Source of the DNA: Oppiella nova
Taxonomy: Eukaryota; Arthropoda; Arachnida; Sarcoptiformes; Oppiidae
Length of the DNA stretch: 59,823 nucleotides
Direction: 5' to 3'
Assembly (NCBI GenBank): GCA_905397405.1
Contig: CAJPVJ010000028.1
Location: forward strand, 1 to 59,823
The position numbers and the translations under genes are program-made. Of the stretch, positions 50,449 through 59,823 are shown one piece after another. The notes beneath the pieces are model-generated. The model did no database searches. It was not told the origin of the DNA and worked only from the letters and a program-made list of their open reading frames with translations. Numbering within the stretch: the stretch's first letter is position 1; every line of letters starts with the position of its first letter.

Positions 50449-51135
50449 CTATGCACTAAAGGGTTTAGGTTTGTGACTATTGGCGCGATTATGAGCTCTC
50501 AAGTCATCGTAAGTCGTATATGTCTTGGTCTCCCCCTGGCCTTTGCCACCACTCAAGTCATTATCCTTATAGTCGGCGAACTCGTGAGCGCCGTAACCAA
50601 ACTCGTCTTTGGAGGGCTGATCCCAGAATAAGTCACTCGACTGGTCGGCAGGTTGTCCATCGGTGGTGAGCACAGTGTCGTCCCTAACGATACCTCTTCG
50701 GCGTCGCATTGCAGTGACAAATGGGGACTGCGATGGAGAGTGGATGAGCCGGTCCTCACAGGTGCGCCGATACGAGAGTTTGCCTAAAAACCAACCGCCG
50801 AAAGTGCCGCTCAAGATGTGCACCACTTTGGGTTTCACTGACTTCTTGTGCGCCAAATAAAACATTAGGGAACAGATGCCTACAGACAGCGGCAGACATC
50901 GCATCCAAAAGCTCTCGCGATTGCATTCACGAAGCATTCGAAAGTCTTCGGCACTGATGGCCGGTATGCCCTCCGATGACCTCTTCAGCCGATCGTTGGC
51001 CGCGTTCTCCTTATATCTGTTGTATAGATTGGTATCGTTTTGAGGATAATTGGGTGATAATTGTGATGTCTTTGTGGTGTTGTCGTCAAACTCATTGACG
51101 AAGTTATTGTCGTTTTTGTCTCTCAGATAAGACAT
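50449..51135 (-). CDS. OCIAD1: OCIA domain-containing protein (OCIAD1 / asrij family)
   Basis: Membrane protein of endosomes and mitochondria; in flies asrij keeps blood-cell precursors undifferentiated, and vertebrate OCIAD1 affects complex I and III. From the ATG at 51135 it is 228 aa. The OCIA domain runs about residues 59-135: ISAEDFRMLRECNRESFW, two hydrophobic stretches (LPLSVGICSLMFYLA and VVHILSGTFGGWFLGKLSY) and RRTCEDRL, parallel to human FAECNDESFWFRS and GKLSYVKTCQEKF. A second conserved patch near the end, TYDDLRAHNRANS, matches the human ITYEELRNKNRES motif. The frame stays open upstream to an acceptor-like TTTTAG at 51224-51229, so an upstream exon may add about 30 residues (IAFTGHVFGLKSLAPFG and on). 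The gene diverges from CHMP2B. Confidence 0.88.
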   Translation of the reverse strand: MSYLRDKNDNNFVNEFDDNTTKTSQLSPNYPQNDTNLYNRYKENAANDRLKRSSEGIPAISAEDFRMLRECNRESFWMRCLPLSVGICSLMFYLAHKKSVKPKVVHILSGTFGGWFLGKLSYRRTCEDRLIHSPSQSPFVTAMRRRRGIVRDDTVLTTDGQPADQSSDLFWDQPSKDEFGYGAHEFADYKDNDLSGGKGQGETKTYTTYDDLRAHNRANSHKPKPFSA

Positions 51136-51922
51136 TTCACAGCTATTTATCTCGTGATTAGCTTTTCTGTCACCAAATGGTGCCAAACTCTTCAGTCCAA
51201 ACACGTGTCCAGTGAATGCAATACTAAAACATTTGTTGAAATCATAAACAAATGAAATAATAATAAGTAATTGAATACAAGTTTACAAACAATTAGTGAA
51301 TGCAATGAAAACTGACCACAAATTGTCAACAAAATGTAATGAATGTGATTGTCATGACCGTTATAACCATTACAATGACTGCACACACATATAGCCTACA
51401 ATTGAGTGATAATTAAACTTGTTAATTGATTAGTTAATTATTAATACGATTATATGTCATAACAGTAACCAATGAAAGCAATGAATCACTCAAATTCAGT
51501 TCATAGTTATGATACAATTTGCACGAAATATTGCCACAAAATTGACATGATTTAACTGTATGACCACAAATAACGTTATGATACTATTTTACAAATAATC
51601 GTACAGTACTGTATGATACTGTACAGTAATGAACTGAAATACATACAAAACCCCCTTGTGACGTTATATAATAGTCCCTACATTACAACCCTTACGAACC
51701 CCTCTCCCACCCGTTAGAGTATATGCACGTAGTTTGTGGTCAATTTGATTTGTTTACTCATTTATTGCCAAACAGTTGCGAAACAGTTTTGCAATGAATG
51801 AGTGATTCAATGATTACTCACTTCTAGTCTATTATACGATAATATAATTATTAATTAACTTATTATTCACACAATTATTACAGTTATATAGCATTGAAAG
51901 CAATACACAAATCACTATAACT
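51136..51922. promoter_or_regulatory. Divergent OCIAD1/CHMP2B intergenic region
   Basis: The two start codons face away from each other about 0.8 kb apart, so the promoters of both genes should lie here. An upstream noncoding or N-terminal exon of OCIAD1 may also be present. No clear TATA box was identified. Confidence 0.45.
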
Positions 51923-52093
51923 ATGAACTTCTTCGGCAAAAAGCAAACCCCAGACCGTAAGTGAATGTCTTGAATGGTGTTTGTGGTGATTGTGTGACAT
52001 CTTTACGGCAGAACTGATGCGAACGCAGAACCGGGAGATCCGAAGAGCCCAGAGAGACGTCGATAAGAGTCGTAATGATATCGAGAAACAGGA
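51861..52093 (+). repeat. Exact 233-bp copy of the CHMP2B 5' end, left of a single N
   Basis: Identical to 52095-52327 (offset 234), with only the N at 52094 between the copies. It contains the start codon, exon 1 (51923-51956), intron 1 and the first 82 bases of exon 2 (52012-52093). The most likely cause is two contig ends overlapping by 233 bp and joined without merging, so the real locus probably has one copy. Confidence 0.95.
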
Positions 52094-52094
52094 N
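52094..52094. other. Single-N assembly gap
   Basis: The only ambiguous base noticed in the window; it marks the joint between the two identical 233-bp ends. Confidence 0.97.
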
Positions 52095-52156
52095 TATTAT
52101 TCACACAATTATTACAGTTATATAGCATTGAAAGCAATACACAAATCACTATAACT

Positions 52157-52190
52157 ATGAACTTCTTCGGCAAAAAGCAAACCCCAGACC
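52157..52190 (+). CDS. CHMP2B: CHMP2B exon 1 (copy joined to the rest of the gene)
   Basis: Encodes MNFFGKKQTPD and one base; donor GTAAGT. Same sequence as 51923-51956. Confidence 0.9.
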
Positions 52191-53133
52191 GTAAGTGAAT
52201 GTCTTGAATGGTGTTTGTGGTGATTGTGTGACATCTTTACGGCAGAACTGATGCGAACGCAGAACCGGGAGATCCGAAGAGCCCAGAGAGACGTCGATAA
52301 GAGTCGTAATGATATCGAGAAACAGGAGAAGCAGTTGGAGATACAGATCAAGAAGGCGGCCAAAGAGGGCAACAAACAGTTGTGCCAAACACTCGCCAAA
52401 CAGTTGGTTCAACTGAGGAAGTCGAGGACCCGGACGGTGGCTGTGGGCGCCAACATCGGTGCCATCGGATCCAAGTCTAAGGTATGTAAGAGTATGGCAT
52501 TGGTGTGGGATGTGTTGAACCCATCATTTGAAACGTTTAGATAATTCAAGCAAACAATAAGATGGCAGAAGCCATGGCCAACACGACGAAGGTTTGTCTG
52601 TCTGTCCCTCATGTGTGTTGTCTCCCATTAAATGCTATGTTGTGTCCAATAATCAGACAATGAGTGAAATGAACGCTCAGTTAAAACCGCAACAAATGAT
52701 GAAAACAATGCAAGACTTCGAGAAAGAGAATCAAATGATGTCTATGAAGGAGGAAATGAGTTTGTATTGAATGGCACTCATTGTCACCAAATATATCATA
52801 CAATGAATGGTTAACTTATAGTTGAGGACACACTGAATGGCATTCTGGACGAGTCGGGCGATGAGGAGGAACAGGACGCTGTCGTGGCGCAGGTGTTGGA
52901 CGAGATTGGCATTGAGATCACCGGAAAGGTATGACAATCATCTTACCGTACAGTTACTCTATGGCTACCGCATTATTATCGTATATCGTGTGATAAGTAT
53001 GTAATGATTGTTGTCTTGAGAACAGATGGCTTCAGCGCCGACACCATCGCGTGAGTTGGGCTCCACATCGACTGCGAAGTCCAAGTTCTCTGACAGTGAG
53101 ATCGAGGCCCAGTTGGCTAAACTCAAGATGTAG
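52157..53133 (+). CDS. CHMP2B: Charged multivesicular body protein 2b (CHMP2B), ESCRT-III subunit
   Basis: ESCRT-III subunit that polymerises on endosomal and other membranes and recruits Vps4 for scission. Exons 52157-52190, 52246-52481, 52541-52591, 52657-52759, 52822-52928, 53026-53133; all junctions are GT-AG and in phase, giving 212 aa (human CHMP2B 213). N-terminal basic helices: NREIRRAQRDVDKSRNDIEK, KQLVQLRKSRTRT. The 2B type is shown by EEMIEDTLNGILDESGDEEE, VLDEIGIEITGKMASAPTP and the C-terminal MIT-interacting motif SDSEIEAQLAKLKM. Exon 1 and the first 82 bases of exon 2 also occur at 51923-52093, before the N at 52094; only the second copy runs into the rest of the gene. Convergent with SMS. 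Confidence 0.95.
52246..52481 (+). CDS. CHMP2B: CHMP2B exon 2
   Basis: Acceptor TTACGGCAG, donor GTATGT. Encodes QLMRTQNREIRRAQRDVDKS through AVGANIGAIGSKSK, the basic helical hairpin that binds membrane. Confidence 0.93.
52541..52591 (+). CDS. CHMP2B: CHMP2B exon 3
   Basis: Acceptor AACGTTTAG, donor GTTTGT; 17 codons, IIQANNKMAEAMANTTK, matching human MNSQMKMAGAMSTTAK in position. Confidence 0.9.
52657..52759 (+). CDS. CHMP2B: CHMP2B exon 4
   Basis: Acceptor CCAATAATCAG, donor GTTTGT. Encodes TMSEMNAQLKPQQMMKTMQD, then FEKENQMMSMKEEM and the first base of an Ile codon. Confidence 0.92.
52822..52928 (+). CDS. CHMP2B: CHMP2B exon 5
   Basis: Acceptor TTAACTTATAG, donor GTATGA. Encodes the acidic EDTLNGILDESGDEEEQD stretch and VLDEIGIEITGK, conserved in CHMP2B. 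Confidence 0.93.
53026..53133 (+). CDS. CHMP2B: CHMP2B exon 6 (last)
   Basis: Acceptor CTTGAGAACAG. Encodes MASAPTPSRELGSTS and the C-terminal MIT-interacting motif, ending in TAG. Confidence 0.93.
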   Translation: MASAPTPSRELGSTSTAKSKFSDSEIEAQLAKLKM

Positions 53134-53343
53134 TGAATGGCCAACAATTTTCTAGTGCTATCAATGATTATATTTGATTGCCTTTTAATCGCACGATTTA
53201 TTTTTATATATTTATTATTCTCTCGAATATAATATTACCATAAAATTGTATATAAACTGTTATGTATTAATTTGTCCTAACTTATTACTGTATAAGATTG
53301 ACTTTATTTAGAATTAAATAGATTTATATACCGTAAAGTATTC

Positions 53344-53349
53344 AATAAA
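53344..53349 (+). promoter_or_regulatory. Poly(A) signal, probably CHMP2B
   Basis: AATAAA 210 bases after the CHMP2B stop codon, on the coding strand. Confidence 0.6.
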
Positions 53350-53446
53350 GGTCACTTATATGAATAATGAGGGCACTATAATTTATTGCTACCGTAAAAA
53401 CAATGGTTCGAGTATTGATGGGAATGTCTTATTGGTGACATAACAG

Positions 53447-53494
53447 GTCAAGGGGGCCATGGATGACAGACTCACCACAAATCAGGACAGACCA
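53447..53494 (+). other. Isolated exon-like segment of unknown origin
   Basis: Forty-eight bases, noticeably richer in G+C than their surroundings, between an acceptor-like ACATAACAG and a strong donor GTAAGT. One open frame reads VKGAMDDRLTTNQDRP, with GCCATGG (good start context) at its fourth and fifth codons. No family is recognised and no partner exon was found. Confidence 0.25.
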
Positions 53495-53950
53495 GTAAGT
53501 GATGTCCAATGATCTCAGTCTGCAATACACTTAAAGTAGTTATAGTTATACCCGTAATACATTGTACCGTAGTTTCAAATATCGTTTAAAGTATTTTGAA
53601 AATTATGTAACCGGTAACAAATATTTTATTTAAACAAAAATCTTAACTAATAAAAATGTGAATAAAAAACAATTTTCTAATAAATAACATCAAAGTAATT
53701 GTAATTATAATATACTAATTGTTGGGAATTATGTAATCACTAGTAATTTGTTGACCAGATTTGGTACTTATTTATGCATTCAATCGATTGCATTTGATTT
53801 GTATTTGACTATAAGTTTGAGATAATTTGAGGTAAAGTCTTAAAAATTAGTTTTTGTGCTATTTTTCAATTATATGATTGACTGATTGGAAAACATTCAT
53901 TCAATTCAATTGCGAATAAGTCTATAAATCTAATTACAATCCACTAGTCG

Positions 53951-54097
53951 TCAGACTTTCCATATCTGATAGAAAACCCAGTCCTCCATAAAAGAGGGCA
54001 CAAACGCCGAGTGACGCGCGAACCTAACCTTCACCGGTAGGTTCCGAAGGAGTTCCTCATACGTGTCGAGAGTTGATTTGCATCCGATTCCGATGGC
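53951..54097 (-). CDS. SMS: Spermine synthase exon 2 (last)
   Basis: Acceptor TGTGCTCTCAG. Encodes AIGIGCKSTLDTYEELLRNL, then RHSAFVPSFMEDWVFYQIWK, V and TGA (53951-53953), the conserved C-terminus of spermine synthase. Too short to stand out as an open frame. Confidence 0.93.
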   Translation of the reverse strand, partial: AIGIGCKSTLDTYEELLRNLPVKVRFARHSAFVPSFMEDWVFYQIWKV

Positions 54098-55144
54098 CTG
54101 AGAGCACAGGGAGAGAGCAGAGGGTTAGTGTAAGTGTATGTTTGGGGGCAGAGGTGTTGGCGCACTCACGTGATTGAGATAACTGCCATCGGGTTTGACC
54201 AGTTGTAGCGCCAGATTGAGTATTCGCGTGAAGAATGTCCACAAATCTCCGTCGCCCTCAACGCCGGCGTCCTTATTGTCTGCAGCGCTGATGGGAATGT
54301 CCGTCAAGTCGTTGAACACGAAGTCAAAGGAGCGCTTCTCGCGGATGAACTGATCCATGTATTTGAGACAATCGCCGACAATCACTCGATGGTGGGGTCC
54401 GTCGAAGTTGTCGAGAGTGTCACCGCAGGCGCCGCGCAGGTGTTGTTTGCAGGCATTCATAACCGCACCGTCGATGTCAACCATTGTGACGAATTTGGGC
54501 CCCTCTTTGAGCAGTTCGTGGAGTAGTCCGCCGTCACCGCCGCCGAGGATCAGCACCTCTTTGTCTTTGTAGGAGATTTCGCCGAACTTCATGAGTCCGC
54601 GCGTGTACTCGATGTCCCGTTCCGCCAGATTCTGGAGGTCATCCAAAAGGAGACAATTGCCTAAAGAGGGCGACGACAGGATTTTGATGTGTTGGAAGTC
54701 CGAGTGCTTCTCAAACACCACTTCACTGAAGTCGTACTCCAGAAGGCGCTCATCAGATGAGGTATAATAGTTGGGAACAGTTGTCCACTTCTTCAGAGTG
54801 GGAATCCTCTCAACTTTAGCCACATTTAGAGCCGATACTAGTTTTGCCCTCAATTTGTCTGCGTTTGAGTTATTCAACAGACTATTGGTTTTTCCCTTCG
54901 CTTCCGAGTCCACACATTCCTCGGCAGTGATGGACACCAATCGGGACGACGAGTAGTGTCTCACTGTAATCGTCAATCGGTTCTCATTGGCGGCAAAAAG
55001 GACCAGAAGTCCATCGAAGAGTGGGACACGACTTACGACCGAAAGAGCGGCGAATTGTTGCTTAAGAACCTCTTCGAGAGCCGATTCGTTGAACTCCTGG
55101 TTCGCCGACAACTTATATGAGAAGAGAGCGCTTCTGATAGACAT
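53951..55144 (-). CDS. SMS: Spermine synthase
   Basis: Transfers an aminopropyl group from decarboxylated S-adenosylmethionine to spermidine to make spermine in the cytosol. Two exons, 54170-55144 and 53951-54097, separated by a 72-bp intron; 373 aa (human 366). An N-terminal domain of about 110 residues, then the Rossmann-fold synthase domain: LLLDDLQNLAERDIEYTRGL, the nucleotide-binding GGGDGG at 201-206, MVDIDGAV at 221-228, and NDLTDIPIS at 278-286 where D279 corresponds to the catalytic Asp of the family. The C-terminus ends SFMEDWVFYQIWKV like human YLELWVFYTVWKKAKP. The first ATG, at 55144, fits the family length. It is in the same direction as Di-Ras, 3.8 kb downstream of it, and convergent with CHMP2B. 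Confidence 0.96.
54170..55144 (-). CDS. SMS: Spermine synthase exon 1
   Basis: From the ATG at 55142-55144 to donor GTGAGT (54164-54169), 325 codons ending DGSYLNH in phase 0. Contains all catalytic motifs. Confidence 0.95.
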
Positions 55145-58100
55145 GTCTTGTGGTGCAGTGGTTGTGGTGGTTGTGATGTTTGTGGTAATCGTCGACTAAT
55201 TCATATAAATAGCGATAACTAATGCAATGATTGACTGATTATATGAATGAATGAGTCGTTTGTGAGTAAAACATGTCTTATATATGACTCTTAAGCCAAT
55301 CTCTGGTGATATTGATATGGTTTGGCGACACTCTTATGACATGAGTGACGGATTCACTCGTTATCATCACTCAAACACTTCACTAATTCACCATTTATTA
55401 GACCATTGTTTGAGTACAACTTATAACCAATAATATCATATAAAATATAAAATACTTAGCAATGTACTTCACGATAAACACCAATTAATAGGTTACAGTT
55501 AACTATACGGTACAATATTAGCAGTACTGTAACAGTAATGTCACATATTATGTAACATTGTATTCATTAGCTGCAGTGTATGTGCGAGTTATTCACGTTA
55601 TAATAATAGCATACTATGTGGTGCTGTAAATGCTATACACTTGCCTACAAATGCTATTTATAGTTAGTTGTAAATGTGGGCCCAACTCAAAGCAAATTAG
55701 ATATTTATATAATTTTTACTCATTTATAAATTATAATTAATTAGTTTTTTATTTGATTAAAGGAATGCTAACTATTTGGATTATCCATAAGCATTGTTTT
55801 CAGTATGAGTTCAAATAATGTGATATAAATTATATGAATAAAATGTACAGTACTGTCTAGGCATAGAATATAATGAATTGAGTTTATTGTGAACTTCAAG
55901 TTTTTAAATGAGATTCTCTATGTTTAATATAAATTCATTGCATTTCCCTTACTAAAGAGTAAGTGATAAGATTATGCTCAAGTCATTTTTTATCAATACA
56001 AATAAACGTAATATTGCCCCTAATTATAGAATTTCTAAAATTACCAATATCTTTAATTAACGCTAAAAATATTACCTAGCTTACTTGGTGCAATAAAATT
56101 GTACCAATGGCTTTGTACTGATTGAACCCTGATGTGTTTTAAATATTATATTAAATACTGTTTGTCACTATGATAATCATATTAAAACAGAGTCAATGTG
56201 TTGTATTTGTAACAGATATGAATGAATTGAAACACCAAAACAAGTGGACAACATTTGGTTAGAAATAATGCTTTTGTATGAATTCATGAATTAGATTAGA
56301 AAGTATTGGAAAATTGGTGCCAAAACTCGTGTACTCTATCTTACAGTACTCTATGCCTAAAACTTGTGTATTTTAATACTAATTAACTTTATAAACATTT
56401 TGCTGATAATTTAAAAGTTAGTTCGCAACCAATGGACTCCTCATTCACTTACAGATAAATATGTCATTTAATACACTGTTATTAGCAGACAATTGCAGAT
56501 ACAAACTATTGTCAAATAAATTGTATGTAAAATAAAAAGTTGAGTTATTGTGTACTAATGACTAGGTATATCACCAAACACTTAAGAATAAGTATTTTAA
56601 AAATATTTCATATTTAATACAAAATAAGTGAAATATGTTATTTTAATAATTGATTTTAAAACAGATTTAGTTTTTAGGACAATTTTGAAAATTTCAAATT
56701 TTAGATACGACTGTAGGAATGAGTTGATATAAACCAGGATCATCAAGGTCTATAAAGTTTACATTAGATTTAAATGATTAACATTGTATTCAAATAGATG
56801 TGAATTTGAACAGATGCTCACTATATGAACTCGCCTATCCTGAAACATATCATGCAATTATTGTACACTACGTAAATAATACAGGTTACTAATACTTATA
56901 AAACACTTAATAATTTATAATAATTTAAAATAAAACTTTCATCTGAAATCAAACAATTTTAAAAAATTATCTAGGAACATTATTTGAATAATTACAAATT
57001 ACCGAAATATTAAAAACATATATAAATGATGTAAATTTGTGTGATAATGATTAGGACCATTGTTTATTTTTAATGATAAATAACTTGCATTTCAATTATA
57101 ACAATATAAGGCATGAATATACAAATTGCATATTCGATGAAATAATTAATACCTTCTTTCAAAGCAATGTATTCTTCCAATAGTTGTGTTGACGTTCAGT
57201 AAATGACGAGACTTTAGGTTAATTCAAATGATGAGATTTAACACTTTAATAAAACTATAATAGTGTTTATTGTACCAGAATATAACACAATCTAAGATAC
57301 TAGCTTGCATAAGAATATTTAATTAAAAATTAACACATTGTTTAACTTAACTATTTTAAAGAATTATTTAATATAATTTATTATAAAATTAAATAATAAA
57401 TAGTGAGGGGATAAGAATAAATTCAAATAAAATGTATAATTTGTAGCAATAATACTAAGATAGGTGTCTGATTGTGGTTTTATTATTTGTGATGGCACCA
57501 ACTTGGTGCCACCAAGGTATGTCTTTGCGACCATTTGAAAGCACTGGATGTACAGTAAGAGACATGACATGATTGTTGAAATGACTTCCACCTTCTCAAT
57601 CAAAGATCACATTCATTCAAATAATTAAATGTCTGAAGAAATGAGACCAAAATCGGTGGACAACTCGAATGCCAATTTCAAAACTAAATGTTTGAATATT
57701 TTACCTTTTCAATTTATTTATTATTAACATTATGTAATTGAGTTTAATAAAACACTACTTTATATTAATAGATTAGAGATCCTCCACTAATATTGTTTGA
57801 CTGTAATTGAACTTTAGCCACAAGTATTGTATCATATTATAAAATGTGATAACTGGAAGGTTTTTTGCTTATACAGTATTGATTTGATATTTAATAATAG
57901 AGTGTTAGTGCTAAAGGTCTGAAACAGTCAAACACTGTTAGTGTGAATTCCTGCTATAGATTTTATTCAGGTTTTACTAAATCAATTGAAATAATAATAA
58001 TAAACTTTTTGTTTATAAAAGAGCTATTTTATAAAATCTATAAGATACAGTACCAAGATGCGTTCATTTGTTAGCCGTTTATTTCTTACTCTAATTCACG

Positions 58101-58991
58101 CGGATTATAAGTTAACAAGGGAATATAAGAATATGATGACAGTTGTGATGAATTTCTTGAATCATTTGATTTGAGTAGGATGCAATAAATAATTGAAAAT
58201 AGAAATCAAAACACATTATACCTATAAATTAGTTTTTATTTTTAACAACAAATAAGTCTGAAATATGTTTAACAATTAATATAATATATTCTTTATGTTT
58301 CAACATTACATCATTAAAATTCACTTTATATAAGACTTCCAACAATTTGTATTAGTACTGTATGTAAGTTTAGTTTTGATATGAGATCTGAATAGTTATA
58401 CGATTTTATATGTTACGATTTAAAACAATTAAGATATTTGTAAATCGATCTAAAACTGATTCAAATGCTGTTTTGTGTGCTTTTAATTGATATGCATTTG
58501 TATTAAGTTAAATAGAAAATATGTCAAAAACAATCACAATTAATATCTGTAAACATTAAATTCAAAATTGATTTAATAATTGTAAATTGTTTTTATCAAA
58601 TAAGGTATACGTTTTGTAAAGGTATGCATTTTTGTGTAAAAATTCAAAATCCAATACTAAATTCAAAAGAAAGTTTTTCATTTACTAAATGTCTAGTAAT
58701 ATGTCCACGAATCCATAATAAGCTTTGTATAAGAGCTCAAAATAAACATAACATTGTTTGTAAATTTTACTAATAAAAACACTTATTTATTTAGTGAACA
58801 ATAAATTCCTTCAATAATAAAAAGATTCAAAACGATTATTGATTTAATGGTATTATTTTGTTTGGTATTCCTGTTTACGATATTATTATCGGTATTTCGT
58901 TTCCAATCCTAACCTCATATTCTAAACGCTGTGAAGCCTTTTGTGTATCATATATAAAGTAAAGCAATTGTCGGCATCTAATTAAATGCCA
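55145..58991. other. Intergenic spacer SMS-Di-Ras
   Basis: AT-rich. Should contain the SMS promoter near 55145-55400 and the Di-Ras 3' untranslated region near 58700-58991. An open frame at 57364-57603 (minus) has no recognised relatives. No GA/CT tracts. Confidence 0.75.
58786..58791 (-). promoter_or_regulatory. Poly(A) signal, probably Di-Ras
   Basis: AATAAA on the minus strand about 200 bases after the stop codon. Confidence 0.5.
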
Positions 58992-59102
58992 TTACATTAG
59001 AGAACAGTGACCCTTCAATTTCTCTTTCCTAAGCTGTGATCTCGACTTTTTATAATCCAATTTCAGTGATATATTCCGATTTTTATCCAACGACAACAAT
59101 TC
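58992..59102 (-). CDS. Diras: Di-Ras last exon with CAAX box
   Basis: Acceptor GATTGCAACAG; 36 codons, [20 protein letters not shown] then [16 protein letters not shown] and TAA. Parallels human ELLTLETRRNMSLNIDGKRS and the CTLM terminus. AATAAA follows at 58786-58791. Confidence 0.92.
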   Translation of the reverse strand, partial: ELLSLDKNRNISLKLDYKKSRSQLRKEKLKGHCSLM

Positions 59103-59823
59103 CTGTTGCAATCAAATAATGACAAAAGTTTTCATACAAATTAGACCTTTTTTATAAAAGCAAGTGATTGCATGCATTAAAGGATGGAAAAGAGATTAGA
59201 AGTAATATACTGTTGTAAGAGACAACACAAATGCAAACATAGTGTACAGTATATAACAAACATAGTGTAAGTATATATAAAAAGAGTTATGTTTTATGCA
59301 ATTAACCTGAAAAGCCTCGTAAACATTGAGACTGGTTTTGGCCGACGTCTCGATGAAAGCGCATCCTTTCATAACTTTGCTGATGACCTCAATTGCAAAA
59401 TCATTGCTTACTTCACGATAGGAGTCATCGCATTTGTTTCCCACTAATAGTATCGGAATATTTGACTCTCCAGTTCCAGCCTTTACTTCAATTATTTGCC
59501 GATATATAGGAATCAGTTCCTCCAGACTCTGCTTCGATGTTATGCTTATTATAGGGAAACAAAATGCCAATAAATTTATATTTCATAAAACTAATATTTC
59601 TCAATTCTTGTGAGTTTTTCAATACTATGTAAGACTTTTTATATGAAGTGTGATTCACTTGAATGTTATTTTAATGATACCTATAGACGAGGAAGAATGC
59701 GTGTCCTTTAGTGATGTTAAGTCTTTGCATTGCAGGGAACTGATGGGATCCAGTGGTGTCTGTGATTTGTAGAGTACAGACATTTTTATTGCAAGAAATC
59801 ACTTGTCTGTAGGTGTCCTCAAT
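58992..59823 (-). CDS. Diras: Di-Ras family small GTPase, 5' part outside the window
   Basis: Ras-like GTPase of the Di-Ras branch, a membrane-anchored signalling protein with unusually low intrinsic GTP hydrolysis. Three exons: 59681-59823, 59307-59544, 58992-59102, with introns of 136 and 204 bp, 163 codons plus stop. Visible: the end of the switch I region ([11 protein letters not shown]), switch [18 protein letters not shown] with Ser where Ras has Gln61 (a Di-Ras hallmark), guanine-specificity motif NKCD, ETSAK, and a basic C-terminus ending in the CAAX box CSLM (prenylation). About 38 N-terminal residues with the P-loop lie beyond the right edge. Human DIRAS proteins are 198-199 aa, so the length agrees. 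Confidence 0.94.
59307..59544 (-). CDS. Diras: Di-Ras exon with NKCD and ETSAK motifs
   Basis: Acceptor CTATAATAAG completes the Ser codon; encodes [37 protein letters not shown] and [18 protein letters not shown]; donor GTTAAT. Splicing, not the intron read-through, gives the family sequence. Confidence 0.93.
59681..59823 (-). CDS. Diras: Di-Ras exon with switch I/II (partial at window edge)
   Basis: Open to the edge. Encodes [40 protein letters not shown] and HAFFLVY, then two bases of the Ser codon; donor GTATCA. Confidence 0.92.

Larger units (their letters stand above)
53134..53950. other. Convergent CHMP2B/SMS 3' intergenic region
   Basis: Holds the two 3' untranslated regions. A minus-strand AATAAA at 53625-53630 could serve SMS. 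A short exon-like stretch lies at 53447-53494 (see separate entry). The rest is AT-rich and unremarkable. Confidence 0.7.

Noticed and set aside
51861-52093. A genuine second first exon of CHMP2B
   Set aside because: The copy is exact, including intron, and ends at an N; an unmerged contig overlap is far more likely.
57364-57603. 79-codon minus-strand frame between SMS and Di-Ras
   Set aside because: No recognised homologue; mostly AT-driven hydrophobic residues.
1-59823. CRISPR arrays, rRNA genes, retroelements or virus-derived genes
   Set aside because: None seen: no regularly spaced repeats, no reverse transcriptase, integrase or capsid-like frames, no rRNA-like sequence.

Overview
The window is nuclear DNA from an animal, almost certainly an arthropod. 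It is AT-rich, its genes are split by GT-AG introns, and it carries dozens of (GA)n/(CT)n microsatellites. The first coding exon ([18 protein letters not shown]) and the basic helix-loop-helix exon match arthropod spineless/AhR from memory. An acariform mite would fit the tiny introns next to AT-rich spacers, but the species cannot be settled from the sequence alone.

Layout. 1-11,843: no recognisable coding sequence; microsatellites, a 553-bp tandem duplication and a 123-bp perfect inverted repeat, probably the upstream region of spineless. 11,844 to about 45,852 (possibly 46,336), plus strand: one large gene, the aryl hydrocarbon receptor orthologue spineless (ss), reconstructed here as at least ten coding exons with consistent splice phases. 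Its first four introns are 3.6-16.2 kb and its last ones mostly 84-133 bp. A tRNA-Phe(GAA) gene lies inside intron 4. About 46.4-50.4 kb: AT-rich spacer with degenerate repeats. 50,449-51,135 (minus): an OCIA-domain protein (OCIAD1/asrij). 52,157-53,133 (plus): CHMP2B, an ESCRT-III subunit, six exons; its first exon is repeated across a single N at 52,094, which looks like two unmerged contig ends. 53,951-55,144 (minus): spermine synthase, two exons. 55.2-58.99 kb: AT-rich spacer. 58,992-59,823 (minus): the last three exons of a Di-Ras small GTPase, cut off by the window edge.

The genes form no common pathway. spineless is a developmental/xenobiotic transcription factor in a long, microsatellite-filled domain; the others are housekeeping or signalling genes in a compact cluster (OCIAD1 and CHMP2B divergent, CHMP2B and SMS convergent, SMS and Di-Ras in the same direction). 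The most striking larger-scale pattern is that all 32 GA/CT tracts I counted lie in the first 42.7 kb (upstream region and introns of spineless) and none in the last 17 kb.
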